A stretch of DNA of 64,000 nucleotides from Virgifigura deserti. GTDB taxonomy: Bacteria; Pseudomonadota; Alphaproteobacteria; Dongiales; Dongiaceae. How positions within the stretch are numbered: position 1 is the first letter of the stretch; each line of letters starts with the position of its first letter. The notes beneath the pieces are model-generated. The model did no database searches. It worked only from the letters and a program-made list of their open reading frames with translations, and had not been told where the DNA came from. The stretch is taken from positions 277,632-341,631 of the forward strand of contig QOZR01000005.1 of assembly GCA_003576685.1 (NCBI GenBank). Direction: 5' to 3'. Positions 51,878 through 60,097 of this stretch are shown in pieces. The position numbers were made by a program, and so were the translations under genes.

Positions 51878-52363
51878 ATGGCCGGCCGCCTGTCGAAACC
51901 GATGCGAGTCCTGCTCGTGCTGTCGCTCGCCCTCAACCTCTTCGGCGCCGGCGCGATCGCCGCTAGCGCCGTCATGGATCGCGGCTGGCTTGCCGGCGCG
52001 TTCGGCCTTCATCATCACCGTCCGCCCCGCATCATGGGTATGCCGAATCCGCGGCAACTGCACGCCGTCCTGCCGGAGAGCGGCCGCGTGATCCTCAAGG
52101 AGACGCTGGACGCGCACCGCCCCCGGTTTCGCGAAAATCTGCGCGGCTTGTTCGCGGCGCGGCGGGCGGTCGCCGAAGCGATCAAGGCCGACCCGTTCGA
52201 CCGGACACGGCTGGAAGCCGCCTTCACCACGCTCCGCGACCGCGAGGCGAACGTCGCCACGGCTGCCCAAGCGACTATGGCCGATCTCGTCTCCCGCCTC
52301 GATGCAGACGAGCGCGACGCGGTGGCGGAGCTGCTGACGGTACGGCAAAGACGACGGGAATAA
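51878..52363 (+). CDS. periplasmic heavy-metal sensor-like protein (CnrX/ZraP type)
   Basis: A 161-residue membrane-anchored periplasmic protein. An N-terminal anchor ('LLVLSLALNLFGAGAIAASA') is followed by 'FGLHHHRPPRIMG' with three consecutive His, then long helices ('RVILKETLDAHRPRFRENLR', 'FAARRAVAEAIKADPFD', 'LEAAFTTLRDREANVATAA') in the order of the CnrX, CpxP and ZraP family. With the sigma and anti-sigma just before it, this copies the CnrYXH nickel/cobalt system, in which metal binding to the sensor releases the sigma. The metal here is not known. Confidence 0.82.
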   Translation: MAGRLSKPMRVLLVLSLALNLFGAGAIAASAVMDRGWLAGAFGLHHHRPPRIMGMPNPRQLHAVLPESGRVILKETLDAHRPRFRENLRGLFAARRAVAEAIKADPFDRTRLEAAFTTLRDREANVATAAQATMADLVSRLDADERDAVAELLTVRQRRRE

Positions 52364-52407
52364 GAGTGTCCAACGGCCATTGCACCGGGTCGCCGGCGCT
52401 TGGCTGC

Positions 52408-52905
52408 TTAGATCATGCGGTGATGGGAGTAGATCAGGACCATATCGACAGTCTCGCCGTCGGTCGAAAGCGGCAGATAGAGACAGCCGACCTCCTCAAG
52501 CTGGACCTCGGCCGAGCGGATCACTTCCGGGTCGAAGACGATCCGCTTGTCCTCGACGACGAGCCGATAGTTCTCGATGACCTCCTGCGGGTCGACGCCG
52601 ATGCAGTGCTCGAAGACGCTTTTGCCGGTGGGGTCGTAGCCGCGCGCATCCACCTCGCGCGTGCCGACCAGGCGGTAAGTCAGCCGGAACGGATCGCGCT
52701 CGACATCGACCAGGACGACTCCGGGAAGAAACCCGATGATCTCTGCCGGGTCGATGTCCGCGCGCGACGGCATCGGCCGGTTCTGCCGCTTGCCGTCCCA
52801 GTAGCGGTAGAACGCTGCGATCCTGGGATGACAATGCTCAAGGAACTCGGGCGCGACATATCGCCGGTACGGCTCGCTTCGATCCCCTGCCCTGGTCTGG
52901 CTCAT
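52408..52905 (-). CDS. PAS_5 (DUF1457) domain protein
   Basis: A 165-residue single-domain protein of the PAS_5 family found in alphaproteobacteria. 'FYRYWDGKRQNRPMPSRADI', 'DPAEIIGFLPGVVLVDVERD', 'FRLTYRLVGTREVDARGYDP' and the closing 'LYLPLSTDGETVDMVLIYSH' follow the family order. It should bind a small molecule or act as a protein-contact module; several relatives lie next to two-component genes, but none does here. It is monocistronic and convergent with the metal-sensor gene. Confidence 0.87.
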   Translation of the reverse strand: MSQTRAGDRSEPYRRYVAPEFLEHCHPRIAAFYRYWDGKRQNRPMPSRADIDPAEIIGFLPGVVLVDVERDPFRLTYRLVGTREVDARGYDPTGKSVFEHCIGVDPQEVIENYRLVVEDKRIVFDPEVIRSAEVQLEEVGCLYLPLSTDGETVDMVLIYSHHRMI

Positions 52906-52983
52906 TGAGTAGTATTTAAGCGCGATATCTTGCAGAGAGTCTAATAGAACTTATCCGAACTCTGCGCCGACTTGGCTTCTGGA

Positions 52984-53760
52984 TCATGATCCCCCGAGAA
53001 ACGGACGCACGATTTCGAGGAACGCCTCGGGCTGCTCGGCATGGATCCAGTGCCCCGCCTCCGGCAGGGTGACGATCTCGGCGCTCGGGAACAGGCGCTT
53101 GATGGCGGGATGCTGCGCCTCGCCGACATAGGCCGAGCGCCCGCCGGCGATGAACAGGGCCGGCCCGCCATAGGTCCGATCCGAAGGAAGTTCCGGGAAA
53201 TCGGACAGACCGGCCATGGCTTCCTCAAGGACCGGCAGATTGACCCGCCAGCGGAACCGCCCATCCTCGGCAACGAGATTCTGCAGCAGGAACAGGCGCA
53301 CCATCTGGTTCCGAACCGGTCCGCGCAACTGTTCTTCGATTTCGCTGCGCCGGGTCGACGCCGAGAGGTCGACCGCCCGCATCGCCCGAACATATGGGAG
53401 GTAGGTCGGCGGATAGGACACCGGCGCAATATCGACGACGACAAGCCGGTCGACCCGCCCACCGTGACACAGCGCTGTGAGCATGGCCACCTTGCCCCCC
53501 ATGCTGTGCCCGAGCAGCGTAGCCCTGTCCATCCCGTGCTGCTGCAGGAAGGCGCGAACATCCTCCGCCATCTCGGCATAGCGCATGCTGTCGGCCCAGG
53601 GCGAAGCGCCATGGTTGCGCAGATCCAAGGCATAGACCCGGTGCGTCGCGGCAAGCCGCTTCGCGATCATCGTCCAGTTGCGGCCCGCACCGAACAGCCC
53701 GTGCAGAATCACGACCGGCGGGCCGGCCCCTTGTTCAACCGCGGCAAGTGCGACAGCCAT
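52984..53760 (-). CDS. alpha/beta-fold hydrolase (YbfF-like esterase)
   Basis: A 258-residue hydrolase. Ser in 'LLGHSMGGKVAMLTA' is the nucleophile, 'HGLFGAGRNW' provides the oxyanion loop and 'LPEAGHWIHAEQPEAF' the catalytic His. The overall order matches the YbfF/PIP esterases of short acyl chains. The ATG at 53760 has GGAGA just upstream and is preferred over a TTG at 53775. The gene is monocistronic. The natural substrate is unknown. Confidence 0.88.
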   Translation of the reverse strand: MAVALAAVEQGAGPPVVILHGLFGAGRNWTMIAKRLAATHRVYALDLRNHGASPWADSMRYAEMAEDVRAFLQQHGMDRATLLGHSMGGKVAMLTALCHGGRVDRLVVVDIAPVSYPPTYLPYVRAMRAVDLSASTRRSEIEEQLRGPVRNQMVRLFLLQNLVAEDGRFRWRVNLPVLEEAMAGLSDFPELPSDRTYGGPALFIAGGRSAYVGEAQHPAIKRLFPSAEIVTLPEAGHWIHAEQPEAFLEIVRPFLGGS

Positions 53761-53911
53761 TCTCCGATACCTCAAGTGGTGGTGGCGTTTTCTCGATCCG
53801 TCATCATATAGAGACGGAACGAGGGGGCGTTCAGCAGGGCTCGGAGCGGATCCTGCAATTCGAGCACTCGAAAGGATGTCCGGACATTACCTCAGCCGCA
53901 AGCATATCCAG

Positions 53912-55393
53912 ATGAATAGGATCCTCCGTAACCTAGGGGCCGTGTCGACGGCCGTGGCAGCGGCCGTGATGCTCGCCACAGCACTTTCGGCCGAAACGGC
54001 GACCCTGGCGGACACGGCACCGCTTCGGGAGGCCGTGACCGGCGATGCCGTCTTTCATCACTTGCAGGCTTTCCAGGACATTGCGGACCAGAACGGCGGC
54101 CACCGCGCGGCCGGCTCCCCGGGCTATGACCGCTCGGCCGCCTATGTCGCCGATCGGTTGCGCGCCGCCGGCTATCGCGTCGCGTTGCAGGAATTCGAGT
54201 TTCCCTATTTCGAAGAAATCGCCCCACCGGCTCTGACCGTCACGACCGCGCCGGGAGCGCCGCCTACCATCGGCGAGACGCGCACGCTGGCCTATTCGGG
54301 CACCGGCGATATCGAGGCACCCCTGGCGCCGGTCGATCTGGGTGTGACACCGGGCGAGCCGGCGGAGCGGTCGACCAGCGGCTGCGAAGCGGCTGACTTC
54401 GCCGCGTTCCCGCCGGGCGCCGTCGCGCTGGTCCGCCGCGGGACCTGCCGGTTCCAGGTCAAGGTCGAGAACGCGACAGCGGCCGGAGCAACCGGGGTGG
54501 TGATCGTCAATACGGGCATTGGCGACGCGACCGGCGCGTTCCGCGGCCAGCTTTCGGCGCCCGCCGACCTGCCGGTCGTCGGCATCGATTACGCCAGCGG
54601 GGAAGGCTTCGCCGCGGCGACGGCGGCGGGTACCGTCGAGATCCGCCTGTCGGTCCAGGCGCGCAGCGGCATGCGTCGGACGCACAATGTGATCGCGGAG
54701 GCACCCTCCGGCGATCCGAACCATATCATCCTCGTGGGAGCGCATCTCGACAGCGTCCCGGCCGGCCCGGGAATCAACGATAATGGCAGCGGCGCGGCAG
54801 TCATCCTGGAGACGGCCCTGCAGCTTGCCGAACGAGGCACCGTCACAGCGAACCGGCTCCGCTTCGCCTTCTGGGGCGCCGAGGAGGTCGGCCTGGTCGG
54901 CTCGCGGCATTATGTCGACAGCCTCTCGGCCAAGGCGCTGAGCCGGATTTCCGCCGTGCTCAATTTCGACATGCTCGGATCGCCCAATTACGGCCGGTTC
55001 GTCTATCAGGCCGATGCACCCAGCGGCGGCGCAGAGATCGAGCGGATATTCCAAGACTACTTCGATGCGGTCCGCCTGGCGGCGGCACCGACGGACGCCG
55101 ACAAGAGTTCTGATCACGCTCCCTTCGCCGCCAAGGGGGTCGCGACGGGCGGTCTCTATAGCGGCTCGATGGAGCGCATGAGCAATGAGGAGGCGGCGCT
55201 GTTCGGCGGAGTCGCGGGCGGGCCGCACGATCGCTGCTATCATCGCGCCTGCGATACCGTCGCAAACATCAATCGCCAGGCAATCGAAGAGATGTCCGAC
55301 GCGGTTGCCCATGCCGTCCTGGCTCTGGCGCAGAAGCCATGGCCGCGACGCGACCTCAGGGCTGCGGAGCACGGCGCCACGCCCGGCGCCTGA
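53912..55393 (+). CDS. secreted M28 family zinc aminopeptidase with PA domain
   Basis: A 493-residue protein with a signal peptide (residues 1-27, 'VSTAVAAAVMLATALSAETA'). A PA insert ('CRFQVKVENATAAGATGVVI') precedes the M28 catalytic part: first metal His and Asp in 'VGAHLDSVPAGPGINDNGSG', Glu pair in 'FWGAEEVGLVGSRHY', Asp in 'LNFDMLGSP' and the last His in 'SSDHAPFAAKG'. All zinc ligands are present, so it is probably an active aminopeptidase in the periplasm or medium. The S10 peptidase gene follows 28 bases downstream; the two may break down peptides together. Confidence 0.92.
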   Translation: MNRILRNLGAVSTAVAAAVMLATALSAETATLADTAPLREAVTGDAVFHHLQAFQDIADQNGGHRAAGSPGYDRSAAYVADRLRAAGYRVALQEFEFPYFEEIAPPALTVTTAPGAPPTIGETRTLAYSGTGDIEAPLAPVDLGVTPGEPAERSTSGCEAADFAAFPPGAVALVRRGTCRFQVKVENATAAGATGVVIVNTGIGDATGAFRGQLSAPADLPVVGIDYASGEGFAAATAAGTVEIRLSVQARSGMRRTHNVIAEAPSGDPNHIILVGAHLDSVPAGPGINDNGSGAAVILETALQLAERGTVTANRLRFAFWGAEEVGLVGSRHYVDSLSAKALSRISAVLNFDMLGSPNYGRFVYQADAPSGGAEIERIFQDYFDAVRLAAAPTDADKSSDHAPFAAKGVATGGLYSGSMERMSNEEAALFGGVAGGPHDRCYHRACDTVANINRQAIEEMSDAVAHAVLALAQKPWPRRDLRAAEHGATPGA

Positions 55394-55421
55394 CCGGTTT
55401 TCGAGTTCGGAAGGAGGGCCC

Positions 55422-56993
55422 ATGCCGACCCTGTCGCTCCAGCGCCTGCGTGGCCTGATGGCCGCTCTTGCGCTCGTCCCCGGCCTCCTGGTTGCGAGCC
55501 CGCCCGCACGGGCCGAGTCGCCGAACGAGCAGGCCGCCGGGCAGACCGAGCCGGCCTCCGCGGCCGCACCCGAACCCGCCCGGCTCGAACCCGCACCGGT
55601 AGGGCGTTCGTCCGGCATCCTCGCCCTGCCGGACGAACGCCGGATCCGATATAGGACGACGGCCGAGACGCTTCCGATCGTCGATCGCACGGGCAAGACG
55701 ACAGCCGACATCTTCGTCGTCTCCTATGCCGCCGAGGCGATGGACAGCGCGACCCGGCCCGTCACCTTCCTGTTCAATGGCGGTCCCGGGGCGGCCTCCG
55801 CCTTCCTGATGCTTGGCGCCGCCGGGCCGAAGGTCCTGGTGACCAACGCGGACGGCACCGTGCCGCGCCCGCCCGCTCGGCTGGAGGACAATCCGGCGAG
55901 TTGGCTGGCCTTCACCGACCTGGTCTTCGTCGATCCGGTCGGAACGGGCTTCAGCCGCGCGACGGGGGACAAGCGCAACGCCGATCGGCAGTTCTGGGGC
56001 GTGGACAGCGACGTCGACGCGCTGAGCGAGATCGTGCGCCTGTGGCTGACCCGCAACGGACGCTGGGCGTCCCCCAAGTTCCTGGCGGGGGAGAGCTATG
56101 GCGGGTTCCGCGCAGTGCTGATGGCGAAGGCCCTGCAGCGCAATGAAGGCGTCGATGTCAGCGGCCTGGTCCTGGTGTCGCCGGCGCTCGAGCTGTCGAT
56201 AACCTATGGCGGTGAGTACGAGGTGCTGCCCTGGGCGCTGCATCTGCCTTCCATGGCCGCGGCAGCGCAAGCCCAACGGAAGGTTCCCGCGGCAACGCCT
56301 GCCGAGGTGGAACGGTTCGCCCTGACCGACTATCTGCTCGCCCTGTCGGCCCTGGATCGCCCGGGCGGCGTTGAACTCGCCGCCATTTACCGCGAGGTCG
56401 CCGCACTGACGGGATTGCCGGAGGATCTGGTCCGGCGCCACGACGGCCGAATCCCGCGAAGCGTCTTCGCCAAGGAACTACTGCGCGACCAGTATCGCGC
56501 GCTGAGCATCTATGACGCGTCGATCAGCGGCCCCGACCCGAATCCGGACGAATCGCAGCTCGGCCCCGACCCGATGCTGGATGGTCTCATCGCGCCCTAC
56601 GCGACGGCCTTCAACGCCTACGCCCGAAGCGAACTCGGCTATGAGAGCGACGTGCCTTACCGCCTGCTCAATCGAGCGGTGTCGCGGAACTGGACGTGGG
56701 ATGACGATGGCGGCTCCCGCAGCGACGCCGGCGTGATGGGTGCCCTGGAATCGATCCTGGCGCTCAACCCGTCGCTGCGCGTGCTGGTCGCGCATGGCGC
56801 CTATGACTTGGTCACGCCCTATTTCGCGTCGGTCTGGCTGATCGACCGGATGCAACTGCCCGACGAGATCACAGCAAATGTGCGCCTGCGCGTCTATGAG
56901 GGCGGGCATATGATGTATATGCGCCCCGCCGAGCGCGCGAAACTGACCGCAGATCTGGAAGCTTTGTATGAGAGCGCCCTGGCTGGCACGTGA
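55422..56993 (+). CDS. secreted S10 family serine carboxypeptidase-like protein
   Basis: A 523-residue protein with a signal peptide (residues 1-31, 'ALALVPGLLVASPPARA') and a Pro/Ala/Glu-rich linker. The S10 family order is clear: 'VTFLFNGGPGAASAFLMLGA' for the oxyanion site, 'DPVGTGFSRATGD', nucleophile S225 in 'FLAGESYGGFRAVL', a catalytic Asp in 'AHGAYDLVTPYFA', and His in 'VYEGGHMMYMRP'. The ATG at 55422 has AAGGAGG upstream. It is 28 bases after the M28 gene and probably in the same operon. Carboxypeptidase activity outside the cytoplasm is the most likely role. Confidence 0.92.
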   Translation: MPTLSLQRLRGLMAALALVPGLLVASPPARAESPNEQAAGQTEPASAAAPEPARLEPAPVGRSSGILALPDERRIRYRTTAETLPIVDRTGKTTADIFVVSYAAEAMDSATRPVTFLFNGGPGAASAFLMLGAAGPKVLVTNADGTVPRPPARLEDNPASWLAFTDLVFVDPVGTGFSRATGDKRNADRQFWGVDSDVDALSEIVRLWLTRNGRWASPKFLAGESYGGFRAVLMAKALQRNEGVDVSGLVLVSPALELSITYGGEYEVLPWALHLPSMAAAAQAQRKVPAATPAEVERFALTDYLLALSALDRPGGVELAAIYREVAALTGLPEDLVRRHDGRIPRSVFAKELLRDQYRALSIYDASISGPDPNPDESQLGPDPMLDGLIAPYATAFNAYARSELGYESDVPYRLLNRAVSRNWTWDDDGGSRSDAGVMGALESILALNPSLRVLVAHGAYDLVTPYFASVWLIDRMQLPDEITANVRLRVYEGGHMMYMRPAERAKLTADLEALYESALAGT

Positions 56994-57019
56994 CCGGCCG
57001 GTTCGCCCGACGAGTTCGG

Positions 57020-57766
57020 TCAGCCCTTGCCGACCGACATGGCGGCGAGGAGTTGCGCCTCGCGGTCGGCCGGATCGATCTTCGGACAGCTGGCACAGAG
57101 CTGGTCGGCCTCCAGGCGGTCCCATAGGCAGCACACGCGCCGCCGCCGCGTGACACCGGGATAACCGGGCACCGCTGTCGGCACATAGCCGATCAGATTG
57201 GCCATCGGATTGACGACCCCATGCGGGGGCAAGGAGCCTGCGTTCAATATCGCGGCTCGAAAGCCGCGCGCCGCCTCCGCCGTTTCAGGAATGGCCTCGA
57301 ACCTCTCGATGAGCCAGGCCAGCATGCTCGCGGCATTCGACCAGAAGACGCGAGGCGCGAGGCCGCTTGCCGACACCAGCGCAGCAACGGACCCGGTGAC
57401 CGGCCCGATGAGAAAGGCCGCAAGGCTGGTTGCATCGGGATCGCCGCAAGGGCCCGACGGGGCCGGAACCACGAATCCCTCCGGCACCCCGCCGGCAACC
57501 GCAAGCTTGGGCTCGGCCGGTATCGCGCGTCCCGTCAAGGCGAGCCATGTCGGCCCGGGCAGCAGCGCGGCAAAGAGCGACTTGCTCCACAACGATGCGC
57601 TTGCCTGCCGACAGGCGTCGGCGCCCCATTTTACACTGTAGCGATCAAGGGCGGCCGCAAGCTCGCCGGGCGCAAGCAGGGTGCGGAGCCCCAGTTCCTC
57701 TTCACCGGACGGCAGCGACCCGGAACGCAAATAGGGGACGACAACATCCTCTGTCACGCGATACAT
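57020..57766 (-). CDS. FhuF-like siderophore-iron reductase
   Basis: A 248-residue cytoplasmic protein. The C-terminal Cys set C212-C213, C224 and C227 (CC-x10-C-x2-C, 'VCCLWDRLEADQLCASC') is the [2Fe-2S] site of FhuF, which reduces ferric siderophores to release iron. The N-terminal 210 residues fit the family. No siderophore receptor, TonB or Fur-controlled transport gene is next to it, so it is an orphan. The promoter region at 57767-57817 is only 50 bases and holds no obvious Fur box. It ends in convergence with the S10 gene. Confidence 0.88.
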   Translation of the reverse strand: MYRVTEDVVVPYLRSGSLPSGEEELGLRTLLAPGELAAALDRYSVKWGADACRQASASLWSKSLFAALLPGPTWLALTGRAIPAEPKLAVAGGVPEGFVVPAPSGPCGDPDATSLAAFLIGPVTGSVAALVSASGLAPRVFWSNAASMLAWLIERFEAIPETAEAARGFRAAILNAGSLPPHGVVNPMANLIGYVPTAVPGYPGVTRRRRVCCLWDRLEADQLCASCPKIDPADREAQLLAAMSVGKG

Positions 57767-57817
57767 CCGAACACTTTTGTCTTTTGCGAATGCAAAAATC
57801 AGATTCGCGACCCGGCG

Positions 57818-58738
57818 TCAATCGACCGGACGCGCGGGAGACGGACCCGGCACGGCCGCCGCTTGGCGCAGATGACGCCGCATCATGGCCTCAGCCCATT
57901 CGGCGTCACCGGCTTCGAGCGCGTCGAGAATCGCCAGATGCTCACGGCAGGACTGCTCGACCCGCTCCCGCGGCAGCCGCTGGAACGCCGCATATTCCTG
58001 CAGGCGGCGCAAGCTGTTCTGCTGTCGGATCGCCTGCAGGAAGAAACGATTGCCGGAGCAGGCCGACAGCGTCTCGTGGAACGCGGCATTGACGCGGAAC
58101 CAAGCCTCGCTGCCGATGCTGCGGGTGGTTCGGGCGAGAATCTCCTCATGCGAGCGGCGCAGCTGACGGAACCGATCGGGATCGACGCGAAAGGCCGGGG
58201 ACAGCAAGGCGGCGCATTCCACCACGATGCGGAACTCATAGCTCTCGGTGATCGCCTCATGGCTCTCCAGCGTGTCGACGAAGCGCCAACCATGGCCGCG
58301 CAGACGCTGCGCCAGCCCTTCCGCGGCGCAGCGCATCAGCACCTTGCGCACCACCCCGCGCGAGACCCCGTACCGCGGAATCAGCTCGGCCTCCGAGACC
58401 TCCTGCGGCAGGCGGCCATTGGCGCGGTCGGCCATGATGGCGGCATAGACCTCCTCGCTTTCCGATTTCGGGATCAGCTTGACGACATCGACCCCGTCCG
58501 GACAGCGCAGCAGCCCGAAGCCGCGCTTCGGCAGCGGGCCGACCAGCCCATGCTCGGTCAGGAGTTCCAGCGCGGCCCGAACGGGCGAACGCGAGACACC
58601 CAGCGCCTGTGCGAGGCCCTGCTCGGAGAGCCGCGCGCCCGGGCTCCATCCCTCGTCACGAATCTTCTCCATGATCTGCCGCGCCAGCTCCCGTTGCAGG
58701 GGACTGGAACGCACCAGAGTCTTGGCGGTACCGCTCAT
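57818..58738 (-). CDS. GntR/FCD family regulator with two winged-helix domains
   Basis: A 306-residue regulator. The usual GntR winged helix ('LSEQGLAQALGVSRSPVRAA' with 'LELLTEHGLVGPLPKRGFGL') is followed by a second, shorter one ('VSEAELIPRYGVSRGVVRKV' with 'LMRCAAEGLAQRLRGHGWRF'), and only then by the FCD effector domain with its metal-site His/Asp ('FHETLSACSGNRFF'). Two such domains in tandem are unusual; typical FadR/FCD members have one. The ATG at 58738 has AAGGG upstream. It is divergent from the C45/ABC operon with palindromes between them and is likely its repressor. Confidence 0.87.
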   Translation of the reverse strand: MSGTAKTLVRSSPLQRELARQIMEKIRDEGWSPGARLSEQGLAQALGVSRSPVRAALELLTEHGLVGPLPKRGFGLLRCPDGVDVVKLIPKSESEEVYAAIMADRANGRLPQEVSEAELIPRYGVSRGVVRKVLMRCAAEGLAQRLRGHGWRFVDTLESHEAITESYEFRIVVECAALLSPAFRVDPDRFRQLRRSHEEILARTTRSIGSEAWFRVNAAFHETLSACSGNRFFLQAIRQQNSLRRLQEYAAFQRLPRERVEQSCREHLAILDALEAGDAEWAEAMMRRHLRQAAAVPGPSPARPVD

Positions 58739-58809
58739 CCCGACGCCCTTCTCGAACCGACTCGCCCTAAGAGCGCCTAACATAGCCCCGGTGGATGACC
58801 GGGCGCGAG

Positions 58810-58865
58810 CTTTCGCGACACGAAAGGCCGCTCCGCAACGCCCGCTATGCCGAAAAGCGCTTTTC
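58810..58865. promoter_or_regulatory. two palindromes between the GntR and C45 genes
   Basis: CTTTCG-CGACA-CGAAAG (58810-58826) is a perfect 6-bp inverted repeat, and GAAAAGCGCTTTTC (58852-58865) is a perfect 14-bp palindrome. They lie 26 bases apart in the divergent promoter region. Two sites agree with a regulator that has two DNA-binding domains per chain. Confidence 0.55.
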
Positions 58866-58897
58866 AGTCGATCAAAATTCTTTATAGTGGTCGCCTG

Positions 58898-60052
58898 ATG
58901 CCGCAGCAAGAAGCCATGATAATGACGGAGCCCTCCCCCTTCCCCCTCGTCGTCGTCAGCGGCGAGCCGTTCGAGCGCGGCAGGCAATACGGCGCCGCGG
59001 CATCGGACCGCATCGCCCGCTCCGTCGACCTCTATTCCGGGCAGCTCGAGGATCTAGGATGCGGCTGGGCGGAGGTGCGGCGGCTTGTCGACGGCTTCGT
59101 GCCGACCATGGAATCCTATGCGCCGGACCTCGTGGAGGAAATGCGCGGGATTGCCGAAGGCGCCGGGTGCGAGTTCGCCGCAGTGGCCCTCGTCAATGCG
59201 CGCACCGAAGTGCTTCAGCTTGCGCGGCGCAAAATTGGTCTTCCCGATGACGACGCGGACGGCTGCACCGGCGCGGTGATCCTGCCGAAGGCGAGCGCCG
59301 ATGGCGTGATCATCCACGGACAGAACTGGGACTGGCGCGCCGAATGCGCGGATACCGGGATCGTCCTGCAGATCCGCCGCGAGGACGGACCGGATCTCCT
59401 GACCTTCACCGAGGCGGGTGGCCTCGCGCGCAACGGCTTCAATGCCGCGGGCGTCGCCATCACGGCAAATTATCTGGAGTCCGATCGCGACTACCGCGCG
59501 CTCGGCATCCCCTTGCCGCTGATCCGCCGTCGTGCGCTGGAGAGCCAGCACTTCGCCCATGCGATCCGCGCCGTCGCGACCACGCCGAAGTCGGGCTCCA
59601 ATAATATGATGCTGAGTCACGTCGACGGCTTCGCCATCGACCTCGAATGCGCGCCGGACGAGGCCTTCGCGCTTTATCCCGAGCAGGACCTCCTGGTCCA
59701 CGCCAACCACTGGGTAAGCCCGGTCGCGCTGGCGAAGCTGAAGGAGGTCGGCATCTCGAGCACGCCGGACAGCTATTACCGCGACGTCCGGGTGCGCGAG
59801 GCGCTGGCGGCCCGTCACGGAAAGCTCGGCCGCGAGGATTTGAAAGCGGCGCTGTCCGATGATTTCGGAACGCCCTATGCGGTCTGCCGCCCGCCGCAAC
59901 CGAATGCGCGCGGCAATCTTTCGGCCACCGTGGCGATGGTGATCATGCAGCCGTCCGCCGGCATCATGGAGATCGCGCCGCTGCCGGCACTCAATCGCAG
60001 CTTCACCACCTATAAGCTGGAGATGACGCCGCGATGCCGCGACGCCGCCTGA
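58898..60052 (+). CDS. C45 family autoproteolytic acyltransferase/hydrolase
   Basis: A 384-residue Ntn-hydrolase of the peptidase C45 group (acyl-coenzyme A:6-aminopenicillanate acyltransferase family). The nucleophile after self-cleavage should be C123 in 'DADGCTGAVILP', with 'IIHGQNWDWRAE' and 'NLSATVAMVIMQPS' as conserved parts. 'FERGRQYGAAASDRIARSVD' opens the domain. The start is uncertain (ATG at 58898, 58916 or 58922). It heads an operon with two ABC permeases and a double ATPase. The enzyme may process the N-acylated or beta-lactam-like compound brought in by that transporter. Confidence 0.86.
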   Translation: MPQQEAMIMTEPSPFPLVVVSGEPFERGRQYGAAASDRIARSVDLYSGQLEDLGCGWAEVRRLVDGFVPTMESYAPDLVEEMRGIAEGAGCEFAAVALVNARTEVLQLARRKIGLPDDDADGCTGAVILPKASADGVIIHGQNWDWRAECADTGIVLQIRREDGPDLLTFTEAGGLARNGFNAAGVAITANYLESDRDYRALGIPLPLIRRRALESQHFAHAIRAVATTPKSGSNNMMLSHVDGFAIDLECAPDEAFALYPEQDLLVHANHWVSPVALAKLKEVGISSTPDSYYRDVRVREALAARHGKLGREDLKAALSDDFGTPYAVCRPPQPNARGNLSATVAMVIMQPSAGIMEIAPLPALNRSFTTYKLEMTPRCRDAA

Positions 60053-60097
60053 CAGCCGGAAGCTTATAGCCGGCGGAACTCCGAAGAGGCCCCGGGG

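Noticed and set aside
53933..55711. 592-codon open frame on the minus strand
   Set aside because: It is antisense to the M28 and S10 peptidase genes, which carry signal peptides and full catalytic sets.
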